In this document: piece by piece, positions 1 to 12,287 of the stretch
Numbering within the stretch: position 1 is the stretch's first letter
Layout of the letters: the number at the start of each line of letters is the position of its first letter
Notes under the pieces: model-generated
Told to the model about the DNA's origin: nothing
Database searches by the model: none
Seen by the model: the letters and a program-made list of their open reading frames with translations, nothing else
NCBI RefSeq assembly: GCF_040436345.1
Contig: NC_133221.1
Span: forward strand, 4,729,663 to 4,793,662
DNA: 64,000 bases
Direction of reading: 5' to 3'
DNA from: Pagrus major
Taxonomy: Eukaryota > Chordata > Actinopteri > Spariformes > Sparidae
Made by a program: the position numbers and the translations under genes

Positions 1-351
1 GAAATAGACAGACTTTAAAGGGAAATGACACCCTCAAATTCCCTTTGAATCCACTCAACATATATAAAAATTACAACAGAGGAGTGGGAGAGCATCGACT
101 GTAGGAGGTCTTATGGCCTAAATAGTGTCATGCGAAAGGTCAGTGGACACGGTTTAGTCTGAGTGACCACCACTCAGTGTAGCACAGAGTGTTGTAGAAC
201 TGACAGCCTTGAAAAGCTGCTGTCAGACTCTCTGTTTCTCTGTCGGACAGATGGGTTGTCCAGAGAGAGTCGCTGTGTGGGAACCTGTATTGTTGTCACT
301 TTAGTTCTGTGTCCCTATTCTAAAGAGAGCTTTGTATTTCTTCCCTCTCAG

Positions 352-3300
352 GTATATGATGCAGTGGCCTGGGGGAAGGATCCTCCAGAGACATGAGCTA
401 GATGCCTTTCTGGCTCAGGCTGTTTCCAGTCAGCTCTACGAACCCGACCAGCTACAGGAGCTCAAGGTAAGACTGCGCTCCCTCATTGTCGGATAATAAT
501 AGGCAACAGGATACAGATGTTTTCTGCATATTTATTTTGAGTCTCCTTGTTTTTTTGTGGTCTTGATTAATCACCTTTGTGCAGTATAATCACAAGATGC
601 ACATGTATTGTATAAGAATAAAGCATCATCAAACTCAGTGGTACAGCTGCTTGATGTTCAGGCATTATTCCAAAAAAGTTTGGACTGGGAAAGTTGTGAA
701 ACGCTCATGATTGGGTATGAAAGTGGTATCCTCGAAAGGCTCAGCTGTTCACCAGTAAGGATGGGGCGAAGTTCACCACTTTGTGAAACATGATTGTACA
801 AAGGATATTATTAGATGGGCTCAGGAACACTTCTTGTCAATAAACACTGTATATATGCAAATAATTACATTCCGTTTATATTTTTATTTTGAACTGGGTT
901 CCAACCTTTTTTGGGAATCAATATGTTGTCGTAATCGACTCCTTTTTGGTGTTACAAGCAAAATTTGTTCATTAACAAGCAACAAAAGGTTTCACACATC
1001 ACATCTTGTCTCCTTTGAGACAAGATGTGATGTGTGCCCACATACCATGTGTTCAGGACTTCACGATTCACAAGTCTTCAGCACCGTTTCTTCTTCTAGC
1101 TTCTCTACTACTCGTCTCCGACTGCCTACACTTTGAAAATGCTGCAATTCTACATTTGTGTGTGTCTGTTAGGTGGAGAAGGTGGATGCCCGTGGCGTGC
1201 AGCTGGCCTCTCTCTTTATGGCCGGCGTTGACACAGCGCTGTTCATCAATGATGTCTGCGGCCAGCCGTTGCCATGGGAACACTGCTGTCCCTGGGGCTT
1301 TTTTGACGGCAAACTGTTCCAGAGCAAACTGGCCCGGGCTGCTCGCGACCGGGCCGCCCTGCTGGACATGTGTGAGGGGCAGGTACGAGCCTGAGTTTTG
1401 TATGTGTGTGGTTTTGTGAGTGAGTTTTTTTGTGTGTGTGTGTGTAGGCAGAAACACCCATTAGCTACACACACTTATCCTTTTAGATGGTCGCAGGTTT
1501 GCCACAGTTGTCTTTCTGCTCTGCAGGAGGAGCTGGTGTCCAAGGTCGAGAAGATGCGTCAGGCAATCCTCGAGGGCATCAACTTCTCCCGCCCTCCGCC
1601 TCCTCCCCCTCCTCTTCCACCTCCTGCCTTCCTCCCACCAACCATGGTGCCCCCTTTCTACCCCATGCCTCCGATCTACCCACCTCGCCCCATGGGCGGC
1701 ATGCCTCCTCATCATCACCCACATCATCCACATCATCCAGCGCAGCACAGACCCAGAGCCTTCCCAGGTACACCGATGCTCTCTTTCCACCTGTTGCTTT
1801 CTCTACATAGACATTTTAAAGCATACTTAGACTTTTAATGGATGTAGACTTTTGACTTTGCATTATGCTCAATTTTAAAGGATAAAACATCAAAATTACA
1901 GTGCAGTGCAAGATATTCCCAAATTGAATTTGATAAAGTAGCAGATAGTATATCTTGTATACAGTTAGTATGTAGTTTGTAATTGGGACAAAGCTTTCAG
2001 GTTGTTATTTGAGACTGTACAATAAGAGAAGACTGTCTCAGTTGTCTTTTCTTCTGTCTTCAGGCATCCAGTCCATCCCCCCTCAGGGAGGGAAACTGGA
2101 GATCGCTGGCATGGTCGTTGGCCAGTGGGCTGGAAACAAACCAATCCGTGGGAGAGGGGGGTTCAACATGCAGGTGGTGTCGGTGGGAGCAGGGAGAGGG
2201 TGAGTAAGATGATGAACTTTTCATCGATACAACTATGACATTCTCGCTCATTAAACCACCAGCTTTCCAAGGTTAAAAACATTGCATATGTTGTCATTAT
2301 TACAATGTTTAAGTCCACTCTCAAAACATTGAAATGCCTTTTAGTCATGGCAAATAGCATTAGCATGCATTAATAATATCTTTTTCTTCAAAGGCAAACA
2401 GGCTGCTGTATATTACTGCTAGAGACAGTGTGCTTATAGAAAATATTTCCTCAGTCTCGGAGCAGAGAGTGGTGGAGTAATTTATGTTTTGCAAGTCACT
2501 GCAGTTACCGGCAATACCTGAAGATAAAAACTCAATTAAGGTAGCAACATTAGCTAGATGGCTAACAAAGCAAATTTAAGAACACATTTCACTTTGCCAC
2601 AATCTTTGGCAATCTAACAATTTTAACTATGCAATCTGCTAGTTAACCTAAGTGGTCTGAATTAAATTTACTGCCTGAGGAACAAAAACAGCAAAGGAAA
2701 AGTTCTGTGTGTGTGAAAGTAGATTTTTAAAAATTAACTACATCAGTTTGGAAGCATCTTGTACATAGCATCCTCTGTCACAGTTACAACACCTTTTAAC
2801 GGTGGCGTGTCTGTTCTTCAGCAGCCACATTTATAATGTAGTTTGTAGTTATTTTACTGCAATTTTCCTGCTTAACAAGGATTAACACAGATTTGCAGCT
2901 AATTTAGATGTGGGAACAGATGCTTCTGGCTGCACTTTTGGATGCTTCCAACTTTGATGATCAGTGTCAATATAGCTGATCTTACAGCACACTTGCTGTC
3001 ATTAACCTGCAGTTATGTTTCTGTCTGACAATGCCATGATCTTAAATAATAATTTCATCTGCAGGTCAGCAGGTTGGTTAAAGTCTTGTAACTTGCTGCA
3101 GTGTGTGTTGGCCAGCAGGTCACTAACACATGTCTCTAGGTGGCAGCATATTCACTAAATGCTTCACCCTCATCTTGCAAAGCTATCTAGCTCCAACAAT
3201 TTCATCTTTTTCAGAGAGATGTAGGCTGCAATAATAGATGACTACATTTTGGGGTTGACTTTTTAATAGGTGGTCCCATTGTAAAGTGGGATTGATGAGT

Positions 3301-3980
3301 GAATTGTCTTGTCAAAGGTCACCAGAGTTGAACGTGAAGTGAACATCCTGCATGGATTTACTTGACTGCAAATTCTGTGTGAAACCTCTCTTGAATACTG
3401 CTGGGTTTGGACCCTAAAGCAGACTACTGATACTGGTTGTGTTCCACATCAACACTTCTTTCCATGTCTTCATCACAGGAGGGGTAAAGAGCTTCCAGCG
3501 AAAGTTAGGGGAGTGAAAAAGACACCTGCCAACAGAACACAGGTACGACACGAGACACAGGCCAAACTTTTACACAAAGCTCTGAAATCTTGCAGTACAT
3601 TTTCCTTCAGGAGCTGTGATCACCAGAGAACATCACAGCTATAAATTCCCTCTGTCACGTTCCTACTTGCCATCACATCTCCTGCTGTTCTGTTAAAATT
3701 CTGTCTGACTGTCCCCCTCCAGACGTCGTCACCGCCCCCACCCAGCTCTCCCCCAAAGCCCTCAGAGGAGGCGGGCTCCACGCCAGAGGTCGCGACTCAG
3801 CAGCTGAACGGCAGCTCAGCAGCCCCCGCCATCGGCCAGCCCTTGGAGCTGGCCCCCCTGGCCCAGCCAATCCCGTGTGCCTTAGCCAGCAGAGACAACC
3901 AATCAGAGGGGGTGGAAGTGGAGGCCCCCTGTTGCCTTGACGACTGCCCGTCAGACGGAGCACTACAGAAGGAGGAGTGA
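352..3980 (+). CDS. fam120c: FAM120 family protein (probably FAM120C), C-terminal part, 5' end outside the window
   Basis: Six exons join in one frame: 352-466, 1173-1382, 1527-1767, 2064-2199, 3479-3542 and 3723-3980 (TGA), giving 341 residues. Every junction has AG/GT signals and matching phase. The protein contains GGRILQRHELDAFLAQA, then CGQPLPWEHCCPW, FDGKLFQSKL and VEKMRQAILEG, the block I remember from FAM120A (constitutive coactivator of PPAR-gamma-like, an RNA-binding scaffold). Exon 3 adds a Pro-rich then His-Pro-rich stretch. Exon 4 has GGKLEIAG and a short Arg-Gly patch. The end is QKEE, like the family's KEE terminus. The N-terminal nuclease-like domain must lie left of position 1. 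FAM120C rather than A or B is inferred from the let-7 and hsd17b10 neighbours, not from sequence. The tail between exon 4 and the stop looks shorter than in FAM120A. Confidence 0.85.
660..925 (+). mobile_element. Tc1/mariner-type transposon remnant in a fam120c intron
   Basis: The ends are imperfect inverted repeats: ATTCCAAAAAAGTTTGGA near 669 against TCCAACCTTTTTTGGGAAT near 900. Between them a short decayed reading frame reads RWAQEHFLSINTV (from about 812), which resembles part of the DNA-binding region of fish Tc1 transposases as I remember them. Most of the transposase is missing, so this is a deleted, inactive copy. Family assignment rests on memory and needs a RepBase or Dfam comparison. 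Confidence 0.55.
993..1036. repeat. Perfect 20-bp inverted repeat with 4-nt loop
   Basis: Positions 993-1012 and 1017-1036 are exact reverse complements around the loop CTTT (1013-1016). It lies in the fam120c intron about 130 bases upstream of exon 1173-1382, just after the Tc1 remnant. It would fold into a very stable RNA hairpin. It may be a recent small palindromic duplication or the end of an unrecognised foldback element. Confidence 0.9.
2200..3478 (+). other. fam120c intron without recognisable feature
   Basis: This intron begins GTGAGT and ends CACAG. It is AT-rich unique-looking sequence in which I see no exon, RNA gene or clear element. Confidence 0.6.
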
Positions 3981-6560
3981 AGGCGTCCCTCCCAGGATGC
4001 ACTGCTCTGAGAGAGTTCTCTGTGTTCGACTGCCTTTCCCTGTTTTTGTAGCCCTGCCTGCTAGCTGTGCACATCATCACATGGAGCAGGAAGTGAACGG
4101 AGGCTCCTCCTCTTCTTCCCTGCTGCTCCATGTGATTGGCTCAAGCAGTTAGCTGTTACTTCCTTTTTAGTTTTCTCATGTGGTTTTACATTGTTTTATG
4201 AAGAGAGGTTTTCTCCATGAGTCTGTAAGCGCCCCACCCCTCAAAAATCCTAAATGCCTCCCTCCTGCACTCAGAGTAAAATAAGCTTGAAGCCCCGCGC
4301 CCCCCCCCCACCCCCCATTTAAAGCCACCTTTTAAACGAGCCCCCTAGTACGTATGAGTATCTGTACAGTTTGAATTTCTTATTTTGTGTTTTAATGGTC
4401 CCATTGTTTGAATCTCTGCACACAGACGTAAAGCTTGCGGTTACGGTGACAGAATGGATGTGGTTTCCATGGTTACAGCATCTAGGCCTGGTCGCCATGG
4501 TTGGTAGTTGTGTGTTGATGCGGTTTGTTGCCATAGCCATCTTGTGCGAGGTTTGTCTTACATGAATTCAGAGAGGTGTTCAGAGTTCGACTCTGGACAT
4601 GTGCAGTGACCCTCGTTCCCCAAACTCTGCAGGCTAGCAGCACTGCTAAACACACAGTGTTAGTATACGTACTAACGACGAACCTCTTTATCGATTGATT
4701 GGTTATCTATCAAAGGAGCACTTCTGCACCACCATGGTATTAGCGTGCTATCTTACTTTGACCTATGTAGCATAGCCTAGTGCTTAGCTGTGCTAAGAGA
4801 CCCCATGAATTTATGCACCTTAAGCCCCAAAGTATGCAAGATATTACCCCGCTCCTAAAAAAAAGAAAAAGTGCATTATTATATTATCCTCCCATCCCCC
4901 ATGTCCCTTTGTCCCAAAGCTTTGATTGTATTTCCCCAACAGATGCACTTAATGTTGTATTTAAATATAATGAATTTGAAAAAGCCCCTATACAGGTTAA
5001 TTGACAGTCTGTGAGGGGTGTCCCCCGCGCGTAAGTAAATCATTATGACATGTAGAACTACATTTAAAGGTAGAGATCTATTTGAGAGACGTCAGAATGT
5101 GAACAGAGTGGTTTCAGACAAAGAAGCACTTTGTTTTAAAAAATGTTAAACCACACTGGACAGTCCTCTACCAGGTGATAAAGAAATGAAAAACTCTGAG
5201 GCACCTTCTGGAGTTAAAGGCCAAAAAGAAAAAGAAATAATGCTGCCCGGCAAAAAGATGGAAATGAATGGTGAGGATTTGGGTAACTGCTGCTAGGCAG
5301 AGTTCCCTTCAGACTGGCCTCACGTTCAATCAAGAACTTTGCAATGAAGCTGAAAGGACTCCTGATTCTACACGTCAAGGATTCCTGCAAATCAGATTTC
5401 TTAAAAGTTATTTCCAAAGTGTATTTTAATACGGCTAGCCGACTGAGGCAGCCAGTGATATAAAAGGGGTGTGGCAACAAAGCCTCAAAGATCCCTCCAC
5501 CCTCTGGTGGTGATTGAGCAACACCGAGAGCTTTTGCCCCGCAGAGCTCCGGTGTGTCACTTTAGACCAACAGGAAGCACTTCCCTGCCCTGAAGTACCT
5601 CCGCCCAACACAGCAGAGGCTTTATGGGTTGGATCACATGACAGAAGAGAGAGAGAGAGGCCTCATGGCGGACCCGAGTGTGCCGCTCACAATCTGAGAC
5701 TTCTAAGATAATGAATTGTTTTATTAGAGCACTTATGTTTGTAGAGAATGAGATGTGTCCCCCATAGTAGATTTCATCTGACTACGGAAATACAACTTAC
5801 CATTTACTGGTAGCACAACTGCAAATGTATAAGCAGTAGACCGACAGATAACTGCCTGAGAGATGCTGGCCATGAACATTGTAATCTCTATAAACTTACT
5901 ACTAAGAGAGGTTGAAATGAGCTCACTATGTTAAAAGAAAAGGCAAGTCAACAAGAAGCACCTTATTTTCTTACTATGTTGATGACTTGTGCTCTATCGT
6001 GTGCCACAAAATTGACATGGAAAAAGCTCTTCTGAAATGCCATTTTGAAGGACAAAACCCTGACTATATATGTAAGTGTTAATGTAGTCGCGTCAGACAT
6101 CCCCTCAGTTATGAACTCAACCATTACAGTGAAACGCTGACAGTTCACCCAGCCATGAGTGTAGGCCTACGCTCATCGTCACGGGGCTGGGCCACGCCGC
6201 CGTCTCTTACACCAACACCAAATGAAACCAGAGGTTCGGACTTCGTTAGCCGATATCGGTAGAGATGAAGCATGTGATTGCTGTAGGTGTTCATAGGTTA
6301 AGAGTAGGTAACAGCGTCGGGCTTAACACAGGACTGTAATACACAGACACCAAGACTAGGCTAGAGAATATAGCTCCACTGGCCGAAATACTAAGTCTAG
6401 AATTACTAGGAGTCATATACTTAACTGCTTTCAACTTTTGACATTAGTACAAATACGTGTATCGCAACAGTACATTGTTAGAAGATGGCTTTTTCTGCGG
6501 CGAGCCAGAGTGTGATCTGGTATACGATGCCCTCTCTTGATTCGCTCGCCAGATAACAGT

Positions 6561-6645
6561 AACACACACACACATACACACACACACACACACATATATA
6601 CATACATATATATACATTCAAAGACAAACACACACACACACGACA
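6561..6645. repeat. (CA)n/(TA)n microsatellite
   Basis: Interrupted CA dinucleotide runs pass into TATATA and back to CA. Two similar CA tracts lie at about 6895-6935 and 7207-7245. The short open frames they create (polythreonine/histidine or cysteine/valine) are repeat artefacts. Confidence 0.9.
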
Positions 6646-8674
6646 GACAGGTATTCAGTTGCATTTGTTACCAGCAGCATTCTCTCTGCTTTTGTGCTGA
6701 AGTGATTTTGTGCAGTTTCAGTTCCCAGTGGAGTGGTCGTCAGTTCATCAGAGATCATTTGGTAACACATTCTACTGACTCTTTAAAAAAAAAAAAAAAA
6801 ATCCCACACGTTCGAGTTTTGCATGGACGGATTTAAAAAGTACACGTTAGAGGTGTCAGGTAGGCACAGAAGCAACCATATATCCACGATACATTGACAC
6901 AGACACACAGACACACAAACACACACACACACAGATACATAGATGTTAAACCCTGAGTTACACAGTAGCTAGTATGGATTAAAAAAAAAAAGTCAACACA
7001 ATACATGATGTAGTGTCCCTCTCTTGTCCTTGTCTGTTTTAGTTCGATAGATATTTGATCAGTGATTTTTATGCTTGTTATCCTAACTCCCCCGCCCACC
7101 CTGCTATGACACTTTCTCACCTCCCCCCTCCCTCTCTACACCCCCAAACTGTTCATTCATGTCTTTTCTCTGCCCTACAATATTCCCCATAGAGTACATG
7201 CAGCCACTCACACACACACACACACACATACATGTACACACACCATATACCCACTGATTCTCATAAAAGCAGCCGCACATAAAACACACTCAGATATTTT
7301 ACACACAGTTAAACTCCCACCCCACCCCGTATCTCAGTTCTCTCTTTCACTCTCTCCACCTCCCTCTCTGCCTCTCCTATAGCCCTTAGGACCGTTTCTA
7401 TTGGCCGTTTTTCTCTTTTTCTCTGTGGGCTGCCCCGCCCCTTAATCAACCCAACTAACAGTAAAGGTTATATTAACGTTGATAATCAGTTTCTGTATGT
7501 ATCTAGCCAGAGTCTGGAAAAAAAAATCAGAAAAAAAAATCAAAAACGGTTTTATTCAATTGTGCAAATGTGTTTTTTCTTACTATTTTTAATGTTATTA
7601 CATCTTCTAATCTAATCCTTCTACCATTGCTTCAGTTAGTACTGAAATACGCTTAGCCAACCTAGAGATTTGAACTGTAATGATTGCGATTTTCCTTACC
7701 TGTATTTTATATGGCATCTTTAGACCACCGTTTATTATGTACGTAAGTAAATATTGCCCGTTTTTTCGAATTGAAAATCGTCGTCTGCACTATGTATTAT
7801 GATTCTTCTCATAATATCCCTGATAACAATTTTGTGGTCGACTCATTATCAATCTAAGCTGAACTCTGCGCCCTTGCACAAAGCAGCGAAACATCTCTTG
7901 TAAACACCTGAGAACCAAAGTACACCTAGCATCCCCCTCTACACCCCTATAAAAGCCCCCATAGTCCCCCGCCCCGACCCCCCGACGTTGATGGTTTGCC
8001 CCCCCGAGTAACAAGTTTTCTGATGAGTATGATTATATATATATTATGACATTACAGCACGTGTGATTTATCTGACAAGTCTGTGAGGCAATGGTGTTTT
8101 TATTTAAACACTGTGGAGACGCAGACAGACAGGGAAGAAGGAAGGAAGTGTGTTTGTGTGGACACAGCGAGCGAGTAGGAAAAATGTTCAGGCTCACCCG
8201 CTCGCTAGCTCACTAGCTCGCTCGCTCGCGCTTAGTTGTAACTTCTCCATTGACTGAATTCAAGGTTGTGTGAACCACCGCACACGTTGACCTCAGATCT
8301 ACACTAATAACACAGGAAGGAACGACACCTGACAAATATGCTTTCAGACGTGCTGGGGTTTTGGCGCCCTCTTTTGCATTTTTTTTCTCACATGTAATTG
8401 TTGTGCTCTCTCAAGCTTGCCTTTTAAATTCTCAGATTCAGAATGATAGAGCAACTTATTACTATACCGAGTCTCTACATGTGTGGGCATGGAGGCTGTT
8501 GAAAGAGGCTGGATTTTCCTCAAATAAACAAATCTGAGATTAGCTGGTCTTCAAAAAAATGTCACAAAAAATGTTGATAAGATAAAGACTTGAACACTGT
8601 TAGTCTATAAAAACGTGAAAGTGATTATTTTTATTGAGGAAAATGCCAAAAGTGGTCTTGTTTCTAATGCTTTA

Positions 8675-9067
8675 TAGAGCTGCAGTGATTAGTTGATTGC
8701 ATGATTAGTCGATTGACAGAAAATAAATCACCCATGTCATTTTTAGAGCAAAAATGCCAAACATTTGCTCGTTCCAGTGCCTGAAAAATGACGATTTCAT
8801 GCTTAACTTTGCCAAACTGTTGGCTGAATGAAACAAGTAATTTGATTTCATCACACTGGGCAAAATTATAAATGGAGAAAACAAGATGAATTGATAATGA
8901 ACATTAAACTGTATGTCTTTGGGCTTTGGACTGTCTCATAGACAAAACAAGCGATTTGACGGCATCATCTCGGGCTTTGATGGCCATGTTATAGACCAAA
9001 CTATTTACATTAACTGAGAAAATAATGCACAGATTAATTGGTAATGAAACGTATCATTGCAGCCCTA
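8675..9067. mobile_element. Non-autonomous TIR element, TAGRGCTGCA family, copy 1
   Basis: It begins TAGAGCTGCAGTGATTAG and ends TATCATTGCAGCCCTA, whose reverse complement starts TAGGGCTGCAATGATA, so the termini are inverted repeats. The interior is AT-rich with no coding potential. Termini of this kind resemble hAT-like miniature elements common in fish. Related copies are at 29104-29893 and 49614-50402, and a worn fragment without clear ends at about 12990-13320. I see no clean target-site duplication here. Confidence 0.7.
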
Positions 9068-9941
9068 GAAAACTTACAACTGTGGGTTTTTACAACAATT
9101 TACAATCCATAAAAAAAAAGGATTTCTGGTTCACTTCCAGGAAGACGCAACGGCCAAAAATCTCAGCTGAAGTTGTCGCGAGGAAAATTCTGCCTCTCTG
9201 TGCCTGACGATGAAATAATAAGAGCATCCTGCCTCACTGCCTACGCAGATGGGAGCTTCACTGAAGAGCTCGACAATGTAAAGAGAACCCAAAGTCCCAG
9301 AATAGAAATGTACTATGTAGTGTTGTAGACGTTAAACAGTGTTATTGTCTGTCATACAGAGTGTGGAAAGGAATCATCAGTTTTGTTGTACCTGTTCTGA
9401 TCTATTTGCAGGATTCTCACAGCATTTTGTCCAGTTTGAATAAAGGTCCCTATTCTGTCTGTCTCTCTCTACACTGCCACTCCCCCCCTCAGAAGCTCCA
9501 GTATAATTCCCCCAGCCCCCTCCATGGTTGAGTCCCAGATAAAGGGCTCGAGTTGATCTTTGTGGGCCAGTTCTTGTCATGGTCAATCACAGCCACAAGT
9601 CTACCAATGCATGTACTTCTGTACCCAGGGCCAACTAAAACTACCTGTGCAGCGAAAAGGGTTAAAATTTATCCATAATATTATTGTTATAGAAATATTA
9701 TCATCATCATTATTGCTGTTATAATTATGGTTGGTATAATTTGTCATCATTGTTAGCATTATGGAAGCACCAGACTGTTTGTGGAAAGACGAGAAAAAGA
9801 AAGCTTTTTTTTTTTTTTTTTTTTTTAAATTGTCTGGCTGTTGGTGGTCTGATCTCACAGAGGGAGGGGAGGAATGGTTCAGAAAGAGACAAAAGATGGC
9901 AGTCATGTTTGTACTGGTTGGGAAATGACTTACAGTGCTGA

Positions 9942-9947
9942 AATAAA
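9942..9947 (+). terminator. Candidate polyadenylation signal of fam120c
   Basis: AATAAA followed within 20 bases by an A-run and then a GT-rich stretch (about 9975-9995), the usual layout of a cleavage site. Confidence 0.5.
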
Positions 9948-10149
9948 ATTTATTCTTTTAGTAAAAAAAAAGTATTTGTTGTGTGCGGTGTCTTGATTTT
10001 TAGATTTACCTTGGCTTCAATTTTGAAAGCGCAAAGACAAATTTGACACCAGTGGGGTCACTTTAAAGACATTGAAAATTGTTTGGTCTAAATAAGTGAA
10101 GAAAGTTTTTTTTTTTTTTTAGCTTTCTGCGGCTCCAGAGGAAGCTCCA

Positions 10150-10829
10150 TTTAAAGATGCAATACGTAAGAATTTTTATTTTATTTGCAATTTTTTTACA
10201 CATCCGTGTTAGCTTGTTAGCTCAGTTAGCCGTGCAGCTAGCCACACTACCAGGGGAGTGTTGGTGTCTACACCACTAGCACAGGAGCTTTGGACCGCTG
10301 GGAGAAAGAGGTTTTCAGGCCCGAGGCTAGCTGGTTAGCATGCTAATTTCCGTAGTTATCTCTTCAACACAAAACAGATTTCTTTGACATAGAGTCAAAA
10401 CTGTTATTCTCTTGAAAATGTTTTGAACTACAATTTACACATATTGCACCGTAAATCTGATAGATTGCCTTTGTGGCTTCAGTGCATTGTGGGTAATGTA
10501 GGCGCCAAGCTTTAAAAAGCAGTCGACTGGTCTGGCATATCACTCTCATATAACGATGCTGGACTCATTTTGGATGGTTAGAAATTGACGCATTAAACCC
10601 AGAGATATCCCCTGCTCTATTCCTCACATTCTTCTTCCTCCTCAAAACCCAGTGACTACATTACCCACAATGCAGTTTAGCCACTGAGTGACATCACTGG
10701 AGGCAATTTATCAGATTACATGCAGCTTCCTCTGGAGCTGCAAAAGGCTTTTTCCCCACATATGTCGCGCTACTCACTCAGACCTTTAAACACACTTTAA
10801 TGTGATAAATAGGTGGAGTTGCCCTTTAA
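10150..10829. mobile_element. Foldback element with TGCATTGTGGGTAATGTAG arms, copy A
   Basis: A 19-base arm at 10483-10501 is the exact reverse complement of 10656-10674. The right end, GGTGGAGTTGCCCTTTAA (10812-10829), matches the inverted end of copy B at 49847-50201. Shared inner text (TTAGCCACTGAGTGACATCA) confirms a family. The left part also holds CTAGCACAGGAGCTT and CTGGTTAGCATGCTAA. Related words recur near 45790-45840 and 56215-56240, which look like fragments. The left boundary is approximate. Confidence 0.65.
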
Positions 10830-10869
10830 CACAGCTTCGTCAGGCCGCGCTTGAAGTCTCGTTGTAGGA

Positions 10870-11560
10870 CGTAAATCTCGCGATATTTCCTCACGTTATC
10901 ACAAGCCCGCTCCGCTAGATGGAAAGATGGCGAGGAGGATCCGCGGAGCCGACATGAAGGCGTGAAGTAAACCAGCCACTTCTTTATGGCGTCTAAAGAC
11001 ACGATAACTTAGGGAAGTATGCGCCTTCACACGGCGGCGGGGAGAAACGGAGGCTTTATAAAGCTGTGAATCACTGCGAGGCAATCTGTTCAAACTCTCA
11101 AAATGGCGACATCTGCTGGACGAACCGTTGGTCCTGTGTTGCTGTGGTTCACAGTCATATCTGTACGCGGTCTTGCCGTTTTTTAAATTATTTTATTTTG
11201 TTGATTAAAGTATGTTTCATAAGGGGGACGACTTTCAAACTGTATACGTCTGTTTTTGTAAAAAAAAAAAAAAAATACTCAGGAAGAGACAACCTCGGTG
11301 ATACGAGCGTGACGTAGCGAGGCCTCGTTTGGGGGGCGGTCACGTGACTTTTGGCGTGGTGAAGCGAGGTATCGAAACATCTCGCTGCGATACTTTTGCT
11401 TTGAAAGGTCGATACCGATGTGCGAGTGGGGTCCCGCTTCGACTGGAACATCCCCGCCGCGTGTACAGATACAGACGACGCTTACAGCAGCACCGGGGGC
11501 CCGGGGCGGACGTGCGGGGCGGCGGATGTGACAGCAGCCGCCGGGACTGAGAGGTCGAGA
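10870..11560 (+). promoter_or_regulatory. Candidate promoter region upstream of the let-7 cluster
   Basis: A locally GC- and CpG-rich block holds TCTCGCGA (10876-10883), AAGATGGCG about 45 bases on (a YY1-like core), a second AAATGGCG near 11100, a CRE-like TGACGTA (11310-11316) and the palindromic E-box GTCACGTGAC (11339-11348). These motifs are typical of TATA-less housekeeping promoters. No protein gene starts here that I can recognise. The let-7 hairpins follow 0.8-1.9 kb downstream, so I infer this drives their primary transcript. CAGE or 5'-RACE evidence is absent. Confidence 0.5.
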
Positions 11561-12287
11561 ACCGCCAATTCCAGCTAGCTGTCAGCTAGCTTGTTAACAC
11601 TGTTGGCTAGCTGGCTAGCTGACTTCCCAAGGCAGACTGTTGTTTGCTGCAGTGAGAAGCTAAATGAACCACCGTTGCAACAGCAGCAAGCTAGTTTTCC
11701 CTCATTTCTCATTCAGTAGATATCGTCGTAATGTCAGCAAAGGGCTTATTTTGGCTAAACTTAGCAGCTAATGGTAACTAGCTTGAGAGGCTGAGATGGT
11801 GCTCAGGTTAGCCTGTTAGCCTCACCTGATTTAGGAAACAAGCTATCAGCAGAAAATGTTAGCGGTCGCTCAGTGAAAGCTGTTGGTTCATTTTATATGC
11901 GTTGGAGGTGAAGCCAGCTCGTCATGTCCTGCTCCTTTTATAGTATGTTTGTTCCTCATGTAGTCTTTTTATAGTGAGTGTGTGTGGTTTTTTTTTTTTT
12001 TTGTTCCTCAGGAGCTCGTTTGGCACTGAAGACCCTCCTCAAGGACAGGAAGCCTCCTGAGAAGTAGACTACATATCTATCATTTTTCTGAGGATTGGTC
12101 ACCTCTTCTCTCACGTCTCATTCTTTCTTTCTCTCCTGTCCCTGTCAGAAATGATTCATCGTGAACTCAGTACAAAATGAGCAACATAACAGGAAGAGAT
12201 TTATTCGATGTTGTGCAGTCAGCTTTTTTTTAAATGTAGAAGAGTGAAGGCATAAATGATCTGGACTCCAGAGAAGAAGGGGAGCTG

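Larger units (their letters stand above)
3981..9965 (+). other. Apparent long 3'UTR of fam120c
   Basis: After the fam120c stop there is no convincing coding exon for nearly 7 kb on either strand. An AATAAA at 9942-9947 is followed by A-rich then GT-rich DNA and is the best late polyadenylation site. The stretch holds C-runs near 4300, several CA microsatellites (6.5-7.3 kb), poly-A and poly-T tracts, and one inserted TIR element (8675-9067). Several earlier A-rich hexamers could give shorter transcripts. That the UTR is continuous is inferred; transcript data would decide it. Confidence 0.5.

Noticed and set aside
1006-1474. Several overlapping frames on both strands around the fam120c exons
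   Set aside because: They are alternate-frame shadows of exon 1173-1382 and of the TG repeat near 1430, with no homology of their own.
6431-7289. Frames rich in Thr-His or Cys-Val
   Set aside because: They are translations of CA/TG microsatellites.
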